Assembly (NCBI GenBank): GCA_022402535.1
Contig: JAKRSD010000020.1
Location: forward strand, 347,341-411,340
Direction of reading: 5' to 3'
Length of the DNA: 64,000 nucleotides
DNA from: Flavobacteriales bacterium
GTDB taxonomy: Bacteria > Bacteroidota > Bacteroidia > CAIKAF01
The position numbers and the translations under genes were made by a program. Below, one piece after another: positions 43,853 to 52,785 of this stretch. The notes below the pieces were generated by a model. It made no database searches, was not told where the DNA came from, and worked only from the letters and a program-made list of their open reading frames with translations. Position 1 is the stretch's first letter, and each line of letters starts with the position of its first letter.

Positions 43853-44890
43853 ATGAACAAAAAAATGCGTGCAGCAGTTCTGGTTCGTATCGGCAAGGCC
43901 TCAAACGCCTTTGAAATCAGAGAAATAAACACCCCGGAGGTTTCAGACAATTTTATCGGCATTCAGGTAGAATCGTTCGGACTGAACTTTGCCGATGTGA
44001 TGGCCCGCAAAGGGAAATACCGCGATGCCCCGCCCATGCCTTCGGTTTTAGGGTATGATGTGTGCGGAAGAGTAACGGCTGTGGGTAAAAAGGTAACACG
44101 ACATAAAATCGGCGACCGGGTTACGGCCCTCACACGGTTTGGCGGTTATGCCGAATTTGCGGTTACGGACGAACGGGCAGCCGTTAGAATTGCCGAAGAT
44201 ACACCCGCTACGGCTGCCCTGGCTTTAGCCACACAGGGAGCCACAGCTTGGTATTGTGCCGAAGAAGTATGCAAAATATATCCCTGTGAACGGATAATCA
44301 TCACCGCGGCGGCGGGCGGTGTGGGTTCGCTGCTGGTACAAATGGCCAAAATGCATCATGCCAAAGTGTACGGTATTGTAAGTTCTGAATCCAAAGAGCA
44401 AGTAATTCGGGCTTTAGGGGCTGATGGTGTGCTAAACCGATCCAAAGGAGATGTCTTTGAACAATATCAGGCATTGGAGGGCAAAAAAGCACTGGATGTG
44501 ATGTTTGATTCGGCAGGTGGTTCTTATGTAAAAAAGGGAATTAAAAACCTGGCTCCCGGCGGAAGAATGGTTTGTTACGGCGGATCTCAGGGAGCCAATG
44601 CCAATAATATCTTTTCATTCATAAAGTTTGCCCTTTCGTTCGGAATATATCATCCGGCCCCGTTACTGATGAGTTCGCAGGCACTGATCGGGGTGAATAT
44701 GCTCAGATTGGCCGACCATAAAGCCGATGTGCTGCAGCAATGCATGGAAGGGCCGATAAGGCTGTTTAACGAAGGAAAATTAATACCGCTTGCAGGAAAA
44801 GAATTCCCTATCGAAAAACTGGGCGAAGCCCATGATGCCATTGAACAGGGCAAAGTGCCCGGAAAAATTGCGGTGAGGTGGAACGATTAA
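43853..44890 (+). CDS. VAT-1-like zinc-free NAD(P)H:quinone oxidoreductase
   Basis: 345 aa, an MDR superfamily enzyme. GYDVCGRVTAVGKKV and GDRVTALTRFGGYAEF are typical of the N-terminal GroES-like domain, and ITAAAGGVGSLLVQMA is the NADPH-binding Rossmann motif. The zinc-binding Cys cluster of alcohol dehydrogenases is missing, so it belongs to the quinone reductase/VAT-1 group. SFIKFALSFGIYHPAPLLMSSQALIGVNMLRL matches VAT-1-like sequences. It reduces quinones or enones with NADPH; the natural substrate is unknown. The stop overlaps the convergent zinc-ribbon gene by 4 bases. An internal ATG at 43865 is an alternative start. Confidence 0.87.
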   Translation: MNKKMRAAVLVRIGKASNAFEIREINTPEVSDNFIGIQVESFGLNFADVMARKGKYRDAPPMPSVLGYDVCGRVTAVGKKVTRHKIGDRVTALTRFGGYAEFAVTDERAAVRIAEDTPATAALALATQGATAWYCAEEVCKIYPCERIIITAAAGGVGSLLVQMAKMHHAKVYGIVSSESKEQVIRALGADGVLNRSKGDVFEQYQALEGKKALDVMFDSAGGSYVKKGIKNLAPGGRMVCYGGSQGANANNIFSFIKFALSFGIYHPAPLLMSSQALIGVNMLRLADHKADVLQQCMEGPIRLFNEGKLIPLAGKEFPIEKLGEAHDAIEQGKVPGKIAVRWND

Positions 44891-45309
44891 AATTCAAAAA
44901 CTGCCGCACCGTCTTTTTGTAAGTAATCTACGAGTTTATCGGTTACAAAAAAGATGAAAACAAGGGCGGTATAAATCCCGACGGCAATACGTGCGCGGGT
45001 GTTCTTAACCGTAACCATAATAAAGACCAGCACGGCCAACTGAGTTATTAATATAATCGGAGATAGGGTGTTATAAATAGAAGCTATCCGGCTCCAGCCC
45101 TCTTCTTGTTTTGAAAGCATGGGGGAAACCACGTACGACATGGTGCGGTAAACAACCATAACCAATATCGAGTATATTAGATACACCCAAAGGGCAATTT
45201 CGCCGGGTTTGTAGCCTTTTTCAAAAGTGTTATATACCGTGGGTTTTCCGCATTGCGGACAATACATCATATTCGATTCAACCTGGGAAAAACAATTTGT
45301 GCAATGCAT
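44887..45309 (-). CDS. zinc-ribbon membrane protein of unknown function
   Basis: 140 aa from the ATG at 45309, which begins a typical zinc ribbon (Cys3, Cys6, Cys17, Cys20: CTNC...CPQC). The open frame extends to 45402 but the extra part overlaps the Vsr gene and has no domain. After the ribbon come three hydrophobic segments (about residues 38-58, 83-103 and 110-132). This layout (zinc ribbon plus membrane helices) is frequent in bacterial proteins of unknown role. Its ATG is 10 bases after the Vsr gene stop, so it may be the last gene of the radical SAM/Vsr operon. Confidence 0.65.
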   Translation of the reverse strand: MHCTNCFSQVESNMMYCPQCGKPTVYNTFEKGYKPGEIALWVYLIYSILVMVVYRTMSYVVSPMLSKQEEGWSRIASIYNTLSPIILITQLAVLVFIMVTVKNTRARIAVGIYTALVFIFFVTDKLVDYLQKDGAAVFEF

Positions 45310-45319
45310 AACCGTCTGA

Positions 45320-45793
45320 TTATTTTTTTTGTTTTTTACTTTTATATACTTCCGATTCTTCTGCTGCGGCCAAAAGGCGTTTTTCACCCAATGCTTCCGC
45401 AACTTCTTCTACACAACGATTAATCTCTTTTTCTACTTCTTTCCCCCAAAATCTGAGCACTGTCCATCCTTCTTTTTGCAGGGTAATATTAACTAAAATA
45501 TCGCGACGGATATTGGCTTCAATTTTTTTGAGCCAAAATTCGCGGTTACTTTTGATTCGATCTTTTTGGGTTTGCCAGTCTTTTCCATGCCAGAACTCAC
45601 TGTCTACAAACAGGGCCACTTTTTTGCTTTTAAACACCAAATCGGGCGTGCCAAAAACCGATTTATCGTTTTTTCGGTATCTGAATCCCCGATTCCACAA
45701 GGCCATCGCTAGCTTTCGCTCTATTTTAGTATCCTTAGCGCGGATGGCCTGCATGTTTTTTCGGCGCTGTTCGGGTGTCAGTTTATCGCTCAT
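45320..45793 (-). CDS. vsr: very-short-patch-repair (Vsr)-like endonuclease
   Basis: 157 aa. The N-terminal MSDKLTPEQRRKNMQAIRAKDT is the Vsr start. Catalytic positions, numbered as in E. coli Vsr, are Glu25, Asp51 (GTPDLVF) and His69 (FWHG). In contrast the zinc ligands of E. coli Vsr (Cys66, His71, Cys73) are Glu, Lys and Trp here (VDSEFWHGKDW), so the structural zinc site appears absent. Vsr nicks DNA at T:G mismatches formed when 5-methylcytosine deaminates, and usually sits beside its C5 methyltransferase. The only C5 methyltransferase in the window is about 10 kb away. The gene overlaps the radical SAM gene by 1 base. The C-terminal 25 residues are a charged tail. Confidence 0.85.
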   Translation of the reverse strand: MSDKLTPEQRRKNMQAIRAKDTKIERKLAMALWNRGFRYRKNDKSVFGTPDLVFKSKKVALFVDSEFWHGKDWQTQKDRIKSNREFWLKKIEANIRRDILVNITLQKEGWTVLRFWGKEVEKEINRCVEEVAEALGEKRLLAAAEESEVYKSKKQKK

Positions 45794-46818
45794 CAGCCCC
45801 AGACTTTGGTACCTTCGGTACAGTTTTTACAAATGTCTATCTCGCTCCGCGATCGCAAAACAGCGCCCCTGAAACTCCTGTAGGGAATGCCGTTCCAAAT
45901 TTCCCCGAACGATGCAGATTTTAACTCGCCCATAGCGTGTTCGGCATCCTTATCAAAACAACAGGGAACCACACGCCCATCCCAGGTAATTACGCAGGAA
46001 TGCCACATTTTCCAGCAGTGGTTCACCAGCGTATTTTTAATGCTGTATGTTCCGTCTTTTTGTTTTTTGTATCGCGAATATTCATCCTTGGTGGGTATCA
46101 ATTCATTCCCGTGTTCATAATCATAAATCTGGGCGGTTTTAAACCAGATATCATCAACGCCTAATTCATCGGCCAATTGTATGGCATCGTCAATCTGATG
46201 TTCGTTTGGTTTTACTACCAAAAACTGAAACACGACAAACGGGGTTTGGCTTTTGAGTTTTTTTCGCCAATGAAGCAGGTTTTTGGTGCCCGAAATTACC
46301 TTCTCTAATTTCCCGCCCACCCGGTATTGTTCATATACATCCTGCGTGGTGCCGTCAATAGAGATGATTAATCTGTCCAAACCGCTTTCGATGGTTTTTT
46401 GACAGGTTTCATCATCAAAATAATGAGCATTGGTGCTGGTGGCGGTATATATTTTTTTCTGCGAAGCGTATCGTACCATCTCCAGAAAGTTGCGGTTCAG
46501 ATATGGTTCTCCCTGAAAATAAAACACCAGATATAGCAGTTCGGGGGCGAGTTCGTCAATTGTTTTTTTGAAAAAACCGGGCTCCAGCATCCCGATAGGA
46601 CGGGTGAAAGAACGCAATCCGCTTGGACATTCGGGGCAACGCAGGTTGCACGAGGTAGTGGGCTCAAACGAAATGCTGGCCGGCATACCCCGGTGAATTG
46701 GCTTTTTTGCAAAACGGCTCCAATAGTAACTTCCGGTCAACATAAGTGCGTTAAAAAAACGCTTTAGCGTAAGTTTGCTGATCAGATTCAGATTATCGCG
46801 AATGGTTGCCAATTTCAC
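45793..46818 (-). CDS. radical SAM/SPASM domain protein
   Basis: 341 aa. The radical SAM cluster motif CxxxCxxC is Cys57, Cys61 and Cys64 (CNLRCPEC). A SPASM-like C-terminal region has Cys residues in HCWKMWHSC, VPCCFDKD and ICKNC, and could bind one or two further Fe-S clusters. These enzymes modify peptides, proteins or sugars, depending on the branch; the branch here is unclear. The start codon is GTG (46818) with no ATG upstream; the first 40 residues are a basic helical extension before the barrel. Translation of the Vsr-like gene is coupled by a 1-base overlap. No peptide substrate ORF was recognised nearby. Confidence 0.82.
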   Translation of the reverse strand: MKLATIRDNLNLISKLTLKRFFNALMLTGSYYWSRFAKKPIHRGMPASISFEPTTSCNLRCPECPSGLRSFTRPIGMLEPGFFKKTIDELAPELLYLVFYFQGEPYLNRNFLEMVRYASQKKIYTATSTNAHYFDDETCQKTIESGLDRLIISIDGTTQDVYEQYRVGGKLEKVISGTKNLLHWRKKLKSQTPFVVFQFLVVKPNEHQIDDAIQLADELGVDDIWFKTAQIYDYEHGNELIPTKDEYSRYKKQKDGTYSIKNTLVNHCWKMWHSCVITWDGRVVPCCFDKDAEHAMGELKSASFGEIWNGIPYRSFRGAVLRSRSEIDICKNCTEGTKVWG

Positions 46819-46910
46819 GATTCAAAGATAGATGCTGCTTATGTTATTTTATAACTTGAATCCCGATTTGATAAATATTTTTACATTTATGGTTAATAAT
46901 TTATGACCTA

Positions 46911-47354
46911 ATGGAAAGACGCGATTTTTTAGCCAAAGCCTGCCTGATGTGCGGTGCCGGAATGGTAGCCGTAGCCGCCGTATCTTCTTTAAAATCCTGC
47001 AAAACGGCCGAAAGTGCCGGCGAAGCTTCGGCAGAAGCCCTGCAGGTTTTAAACGGAAAAATTAACATTCCCGTTGCCGAAATGGCCTCTTCGCGGTTGA
47101 AGAGTTTTAAAATCAAGGGGCTGTCCAATAACCTGCTCATCGTGAAAAACGGCGAATCGGACTATAAATCATACTTAATGAAATGCACCCATGCGGGAGC
47201 CAAACTTTACGCTGATGGAGAAACCATCATCTGTAATTTACACGGAAGCAATTTTAATTTAGAAGGCAAAGCCACTAAAGGTCCGGCAAAAGATCCGCTG
47301 ATAAGCTATCCCGTTTCGGTAAACGGCGATAAATTAGTGATTTCGGTAAGTTGA
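46911..47354 (+). CDS. Rieske-type [2Fe-2S] protein, exported
   Basis: 147 aa. Residues 92-94 (CTH) and 108-111 (CNLH), in KCTHAGAK and CNLHGSNF, give two Cys and two His for a Rieske cluster. The disulfide Cys pair of bc1-type Rieske proteins is missing, as in ferredoxin-type ones. The N-terminus (ERRDFLAKACLMCGAGMVAVAAV) has an RR-x-FL element like a twin-arginine signal, and SLKSC at residue 30 is lipobox-like, so it may be a folded, Tat-exported lipoprotein. It would carry single electrons in the periplasm; the partner is unknown. The sensor kinase gene follows by 25 bases. Confidence 0.85.
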   Translation: MERRDFLAKACLMCGAGMVAVAAVSSLKSCKTAESAGEASAEALQVLNGKINIPVAEMASSRLKSFKIKGLSNNLLIVKNGESDYKSYLMKCTHAGAKLYADGETIICNLHGSNFNLEGKATKGPAKDPLISYPVSVNGDKLVISVS

Positions 47355-47379
47355 TTGAAATCATAACCGGCACAATGCG

Positions 47380-50280
47380 ATGATAACAGACAGGCTGCAA
47401 ATTGGGATTGTTCTGTTATGGTTTGGTTTATTACATATCGGGGTAAGCGCACAATATCCTAATTATAAAAATCTGAACTCTGAGAACGGGCTGCCCGACA
47501 ACAAGGTGTACAGTCTTTTTCAGGATGCGGATGGATTTATTTGGATAGGCTCGGAAGCGGGTTTATTCCGATACAACGGAGTCCGATTTGAACCGTTTAA
47601 GAGTGTCTTACAAAAAGCCAAGGCGATTACCGGAATGAAGGCCTCTGCCTCGGGAACCATATATTGCTATAATTTCAAAGGACAGATTTTTAAAATAGGT
47701 AAAGATTCTCTTGAAGAAATAACCGGATATAACGATTACATTTCTACGTTAACAACGGATAATAAAGGATTTGTTTGGGTTACCGGAAAAAAAGGGATAC
47801 ACAGGCTTTCAGAAAAAACAGGACAATGGGAACTTTTTGTTCCTGAGATTTTTCATTCAGACACATATGAAGCCCAAGTTGACAAAGAAGGGGGCGTTTG
47901 GCACATTACATTTAACGGACCCGCCTATTTAAAAGACGGAAAATTCAACAGCTTTGCTGGTTTTAGGCGGTCTACTCCACTGCCAGGAGGCGGTCAAATA
48001 TGTGTTTACAGGAATCAGGTTTGGCTGTTTTCAAAAACTGGAGGGCGGGTCTATCTGTTGAAAGACAGTGTTTTTGAGCCGTATCAAAAGGGAAATATTA
48101 CTTCGCTGCTAAAAGAAAAAAAAATAACCCATATACAGCCTCATGAAAACGATATTTGGATAACCACTTTTTCGGGGGTTGTAAAATTCAACATCCAAAA
48201 TGGTTTTGCCGAGTGTTATTATCCCGAAACCCCTTTTTCATACACACTTATAGATCGCGACGGCCGTTTTTGGTTTTCTTCACTTTCCGAAGGTGTTTTT
48301 TATGTGCCTGAAATCGAATTTAAATCCTGGGGAGCAACAAAAGGAATACCCGGGCCGGATAAAGTGGTTCGTATTGCGGATTTACACGACAGGGTTTATT
48401 ATATAACACAAACCGGACACATAGGCTGGATAGATAAGCCAACAGGCGAATCAGGAACCATTCCCACCCAAAAAGAAATGGATGTGGAAGCATTCTATGC
48501 CGATCCGTATTCAGGAATGGTATATTTTTCGGGCAATGGTGTGTTATATCAAATCCAAGGAGAAGCCATAAAGTCTCTTAAAACAGATTTACCGCCTATA
48601 AAAACGTTAGAAAGGCTCGAAAACGGATTTTTGGCAGGAACCTCATGGGGCACTCTGCGAATTAATGCAGCTTACAAACCCCAAGAGTTTATTACCCCCG
48701 AATGGACTCGCTCAATCGCCATAATGAGCGAAGGGGGCCCGTATTGGCTGGCCACCAACCGTGGGCTTTTTTACTACCGGCATTTCCCCGACAAGAGATC
48801 TGCGCCTGACAGTATTTTATTTCCCGAAACACAAATCATATCATTATCTGCAAATACGGCATATCCATTTTCTTTATACGGTATAACTTTTAACGGGATC
48901 TTTTTCGTCGTATTTCCAAATTTAACGATTCAGATTTTAGGAAAACTCCCAGACTCATTTATTGCCAAAAAAGTGCTCTATAATCATGGAAAGTTATATA
49001 TCGCCACAAACCGTGGAATTGTAGTGATTCACACCGAAAAAAGAAGTTATACGCTTCTCGACTATGCCGGTGGCTTATTATCCGATGCGGTAGAAGACAT
49101 TTTTGTGGATGAAAAAAACATCTGGATTGCTACGCGAAACGGTGTTCAATGTATTCCTACAGATTACAAAACTCCAAAATTTGAAAATCGTATTTTTTTG
49201 AAAAAATTAAAAATAGGCGAAGATTTTATTGCTCCACAGGGTTCTATCAAGGTTCCATATTACAAAAACTTGTCTTTAATTCCTGAAGCTTCCGCATTTT
49301 CATCACAAGGAAATTTTCAATTTGCAGTAAGGGTTTTACCACACCACCCCAATTGGCAATATTTCCCAAGCAGCATTTCGCAGATTCCCATTCCGCTTGC
49401 CAATGGAAAATTTACGGTAGAAATGAAACTGGTGGATTATTGGGGTCATGACTCAGAAAACACCATAATCTTACAAGGAGAGGTAGTTCCGCCATTTTGG
49501 CAAACGTTCTGGTTTGCCTTATTGGTTTTCATCTTGTTAGTTATTATTACCTACCGGTTTTACGGCCAGAGAATAAAAAAATTAGAGTTAAAACAAAAGA
49601 GAGAACTAGACCGCATAAAACTTGAAAATGAGCTAAAGCAGCATCAACAGGCTGCGCTGAAAGCGCAAATGAATCCGCATTTTATTTTTAATGTGTTAAA
49701 CTCCATTAAAAGTTATATCTACGAAAACGATAAAAAAAATGCGGCTCTATATCTCAGTCGCTTTTCTGATTTAATAAGAAAAGTATTGGTTCACAGCTCC
49801 GAACCTGAAATTTTATTGAAGGAAGAAATTGAACTTCTGGAGCTTTACATACAACTTGAAGCGATGTTGCTCGAAGAGGATTTTAGTTATAGCATTCACT
49901 GTGATGAAAATGTAGATGCCTCATTTTTGAAACTGCCGGCCCTGTTGATTCAGCCATTAATTGAAAATGCTTTTAAACATGGTCTTAGGCATAAAAAGGG
50001 ATTAAAAAAATTGGAAATATTCTTTTCTTATAATCCAGATGAAAGACTTCTTCAGGTGGAAATAAAAGATAACGGAATCGGAAGAGAAGCTGCTCAAAAA
50101 ATTAATCATGAAAATCGAAATGCAAGTCATGTATCATTTGCAGGAGAAGCTATTCGTAAAAGAATGGAATTATTAAACTCAGAAAAATCGGGAAGCGTAA
50201 ACCTGTTGATAGATGATTTGAAAGATGCTGATGGAATCGGAATTGGAACGCATATTATTTTAAATATTTACACAAAATGA
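47380..50280 (+). CDS. propeller-type sensor histidine kinase, LytS-like
   Basis: 966 aa. A signal peptide is followed by a two-bladed set of regulator propeller repeats (DGFIWIGSEAGLFRYNG, KGFVWVTGKKGIHRL, DGRFWFSSLSEGVFY, KNIWIATRNGV) ending with a Y_Y_Y-like domain near residues 640-700. A membrane helix lies near residues 708-727, then a Glu/Lys-rich coiled coil. The kinase is of the His_kinase (LytS/YehU) type: phosphoacceptor His in NPHFIFN near residue 767, ENAFKHGLRH and DNGIGREAA in the ATPase part. The classical HisKA domain is absent, which is normal for this family. It should phosphorylate the LytTR regulator encoded next (ATGA overlap). The ligand is probably a polysaccharide or cell-envelope signal by analogy, which is inference. 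Confidence 0.92.
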   Translation: MITDRLQIGIVLLWFGLLHIGVSAQYPNYKNLNSENGLPDNKVYSLFQDADGFIWIGSEAGLFRYNGVRFEPFKSVLQKAKAITGMKASASGTIYCYNFKGQIFKIGKDSLEEITGYNDYISTLTTDNKGFVWVTGKKGIHRLSEKTGQWELFVPEIFHSDTYEAQVDKEGGVWHITFNGPAYLKDGKFNSFAGFRRSTPLPGGGQICVYRNQVWLFSKTGGRVYLLKDSVFEPYQKGNITSLLKEKKITHIQPHENDIWITTFSGVVKFNIQNGFAECYYPETPFSYTLIDRDGRFWFSSLSEGVFYVPEIEFKSWGATKGIPGPDKVVRIADLHDRVYYITQTGHIGWIDKPTGESGTIPTQKEMDVEAFYADPYSGMVYFSGNGVLYQIQGEAIKSLKTDLPPIKTLERLENGFLAGTSWGTLRINAAYKPQEFITPEWTRSIAIMSEGGPYWLATNRGLFYYRHFPDKRSAPDSILFPETQIISLSANTAYPFSLYGITFNGIFFVVFPNLTIQILGKLPDSFIAKKVLYNHGKLYIATNRGIVVIHTEKRSYTLLDYAGGLLSDAVEDIFVDEKNIWIATRNGVQCIPTDYKTPKFENRIFLKKLKIGEDFIAPQGSIKVPYYKNLSLIPEASAFSSQGNFQFAVRVLPHHPNWQYFPSSISQIPIPLANGKFTVEMKLVDYWGHDSENTIILQGEVVPPFWQTFWFALLVFILLVIITYRFYGQRIKKLELKQKRELDRIKLENELKQHQQAALKAQMNPHFIFNVLNSIKSYIYENDKKNAALYLSRFSDLIRKVLVHSSEPEILLKEEIELLELYIQLEAMLLEEDFSYSIHCDENVDASFLKLPALLIQPLIENAFKHGLRHKKGLKKLEIFFSYNPDERLLQVEIKDNGIGREAAQKINHENRNASHVSFAGEAIRKRMELLNSEKSGSVNLLIDDLKDADGIGIGTHIILNIYTK

Positions 50281-51047
50281 ACAGTTCAACCATAAAAGCG
50301 CTGATTACAGACGACTCTTTACAGGCAAGGCGCCTTTTAAAATTGTTACTGGCGGAGCTTACTCCTGAGGTTGCAATTGTTGGAGAAGCTTCTAATGTAG
50401 ATGATGCCGTAGAAAAAATAAAAAAACTACAGCCCGATCTGGTATTTTTGGATATCGAAATGCCCGGAAAATCAGGGCTTATGCTGGTGGAAGAACTTGC
50501 CGGAAAAGCAGAAATCCCAGATATTGTTTTTACTACAGCCTATAACCAATATGCTATTCAGGCATTTCGTCTTTCGGCGGTAGATTACCTGTTAAAGCCC
50601 ATTGAAGAAAATCTTCTAATAGAAGCTGTTAATAAAATAAAAGCAAGAAAAAACATCAAAGAAAATGCGTTGAAACTCTCCGCACTTGTGCATAACCTTA
50701 AACATGAAAACGAAAAAACACTTTCTGTTCCGCTTCATGGAGGGTTTGAACTGCTTCCTGTAAAAGACATTGTTTCTTTTGAGGCGGATGGTTCATATAC
50801 AATAATTAACCTGATTAATGCTAAATCTATATTAGTTTCAAAAAACTTAAAATACTTTGAAAACCAAATAGCCGACACTCCTAACTTTTTTAGAATTCAT
50901 CGTTCTTTTCTGATAAATTTAGATTTTGTTCGAAAAGTTGAAAAAAATCAGGTTGAATTACAAAATGGTGCAGTTGTAGATTTATCAAGAGAGCGAAAAG
51001 AACTGTTTATTCAGAAAATTAAAGCATACCGGCCTATGGGTTCTTGA
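50277..51047 (+). CDS. LytTR-family response regulator
   Basis: 256 aa. A receiver domain with the phosphoacceptor Asp59 (LVFLDIEMPG), Asp12/Asp13 near the N-terminus, TTAYN and DYLLKP. Residues from about 150 form the LytTR DNA-binding domain (VKDIVSFEADGSYTIINL, NFFRIHRSFLINLDFV). It acts as a transcription factor switched by the upstream kinase; the two genes overlap by ATGA. Its targets cannot be seen. The gene ends 3 bases from a convergent NarL-type regulator. Confidence 0.93.
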   Translation: MNSSTIKALITDDSLQARRLLKLLLAELTPEVAIVGEASNVDDAVEKIKKLQPDLVFLDIEMPGKSGLMLVEELAGKAEIPDIVFTTAYNQYAIQAFRLSAVDYLLKPIEENLLIEAVNKIKARKNIKENALKLSALVHNLKHENEKTLSVPLHGGFELLPVKDIVSFEADGSYTIINLINAKSILVSKNLKYFENQIADTPNFFRIHRSFLINLDFVRKVEKNQVELQNGAVVDLSRERKELFIQKIKAYRPMGS

Positions 51048-51049
51048 TG

Positions 51050-51661
51050 TTAAATGCCAAGAATCTTTTTAATGAGTTCGCTTCGGGTCCGGATATCCAG
51101 TTTTATAAATATATTTTTGAGATGCGACTTAACGGTGTTCATGCTAATATATAAGCTTTCGGAAATTTCCTTGTTTGAACTCCCATTACATAATGCCACC
51201 ACCACTTCATATTCTCTTTCTGATAAAGGGTCAGTGGCAATTTTATTTATATGAGAAAGCGGTGGCATTTGTGTTTTGTTTACCCGTTCATGCAGGCTGA
51301 TACCCATTTGTATTTGAATATTTACATCTGCCGGCCTGAACGGTTTTGTTAAATAACCCATTGGAACGGTTTTTTTTGCTCGGGCAAGAGTTGTTGAATC
51401 TGAGAATGAAGTAATATAACTGAAAGGAATATAAAATTCATCAGAGAGTATTTGCCCAATATCAAGACCGTGATCTTTGTGTCCCAGCCGAATATCTAAC
51501 AATACATAATCTACCTTTTTGCTTTCCAAAAGCTGAAGAGCATGTTCCATATCATGCGCTACGCCCGAAACCACATATCCGTATTCTTTGCAGATATCCG
51601 AAATATCCTGGGCAATAAGCGGTTCATCTTCAACAATGAGTATAGAAATTTTGTCATTCAT
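51050..51661 (-). CDS. NarL/LuxR-type response regulator, orphan
   Basis: 203 aa. A receiver domain with Asp56 (YVLLDIRLG), acidic residues in VEDEP and a conserved LTKPF is followed by a LuxR helix-turn-helix (LSEREYEVVVALCNGSSNKEI, MNTVKSHLKNIFIKL). It binds DNA when phosphorylated. No kinase gene is beside it on its strand, so it is an orphan within the window and could be served by the neighbouring kinase or by another one. It is convergent with the LytTR gene with 2 bases between stops. Confidence 0.9.
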   Translation of the reverse strand: MNDKISILIVEDEPLIAQDISDICKEYGYVVSGVAHDMEHALQLLESKKVDYVLLDIRLGHKDHGLDIGQILSDEFYIPFSYITSFSDSTTLARAKKTVPMGYLTKPFRPADVNIQIQMGISLHERVNKTQMPPLSHINKIATDPLSEREYEVVVALCNGSSNKEISESLYISMNTVKSHLKNIFIKLDIRTRSELIKKILGI

Positions 51662-51712
51662 AAGGAGATGTAATATACATATTTGATAACAAAAACAGAA
51701 GATTTCTGTGGT

Positions 51713-52777
51713 TTATCTTTTAATCTTTACAAGCTGAGCCGAAGGAATGGAAAGAGAAACCTGCTGATTATCAAATTCGTTTTTAGGGTAAATGCCTATA
51801 AAATATTCTGCGTTGCTGCTAAACAACACTGCGTTTAATTCATTTATAAAAAGGGGTTCTGTATGACGCGTTTTAAGATTGATAAGGCTTAATTGGGGGC
51901 GCGATGTGGACAAACTTGTGATAACGCACAACCCGGATTGAGCGTGAACTCCCTGAACGAAATATTTTCCAGTGTTTCGGAGAGTCCATTGGGCGGTTTC
52001 ATAAAAATAAGACGCTTTGTTTCCTGCTACAATAAGCCTGTCTTCCGATTCATAAAACTGTAGCGGCTGATCGTTCATCGCAATTTTTTTTATCATTTTT
52101 CCCGTATGGGTTTCAAATACACAAAATCCGCCGGCGTAAGAAGAATTCATATACCCCACAAACACCTTGCTGCCATCAGACGAAAACAGCATACCGTGCG
52201 AATAATCGGGGTGTTTGGTTTTTCTATATATCGTTTTTACCTGGTTGACCGACATATCATATAAAACCGCAACACTTTGTTCGGAATAAAAACCAATAAT
52301 GCCGATTAAATCCGGGTTTTGTGGGTGAAAAACAAGCTGCTTAACCTCAATGGATATTTCAGGAATTAAAAACCATAAACTGTCCTTGACAATGTCGTAA
52401 AAATGAAATACGGTTTGTATTAACTCTGCTTTGTGCTGGTACTGAGTACCGATTATGCAAAGCGTGTTTTTATTAGGCAGCATAGCACCGGAAGTAAGCA
52501 TTCCTCGGTACATGCTGCCATTGTAGTTTATCTGCCGAAGCGAAGTAATGTCTCTTTTTCTGACCTCGTTACCCTGCAAATCCCACAGAAAGATGTTTTT
52601 TCCTAAAATGCGATTGCCTTCAATTTGTTTCCAATTGCTTCCATAGCCGACAACCTGTTGCTCATCGGCGGTTAATGAAATCAGTTGTGCCTGACGTTCA
52701 AAACCAAAAAACGGAATTTGGGCATAGAGCCCAAACTCCAGAAAAAACAAAACAACAACACCGGTGAAGCTCTTCAT
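51713..52777 (-). CDS. exported WD/beta-propeller-like protein of unknown function (354 aa)
   Basis: A signal peptide (FTGVVVLFFLEFGLYAQ) is followed by repeated beta blocks with the pattern of a loose propeller: IFLWDLQGNEV, LVFHPQNPDLIGIIG, LFSSDGSKVFVGYM and CVFETHTGKMIKKI. No catalytic motif is visible. It starts 8 bases after the stop of the 499-aa secreted gene on the same strand, so the two are probably co-transcribed. A role as an extracytoplasmic scaffold or binding protein is possible but not demonstrated. Confidence 0.65.
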   Translation of the reverse strand: MKSFTGVVVLFFLEFGLYAQIPFFGFERQAQLISLTADEQQVVGYGSNWKQIEGNRILGKNIFLWDLQGNEVRKRDITSLRQINYNGSMYRGMLTSGAMLPNKNTLCIIGTQYQHKAELIQTVFHFYDIVKDSLWFLIPEISIEVKQLVFHPQNPDLIGIIGFYSEQSVAVLYDMSVNQVKTIYRKTKHPDYSHGMLFSSDGSKVFVGYMNSSYAGGFCVFETHTGKMIKKIAMNDQPLQFYESEDRLIVAGNKASYFYETAQWTLRNTGKYFVQGVHAQSGLCVITSLSTSRPQLSLINLKTRHTEPLFINELNAVLFSSNAEYFIGIYPKNEFDNQQVSLSIPSAQLVKIKR

Positions 52778-52785
52778 GGTACCGT

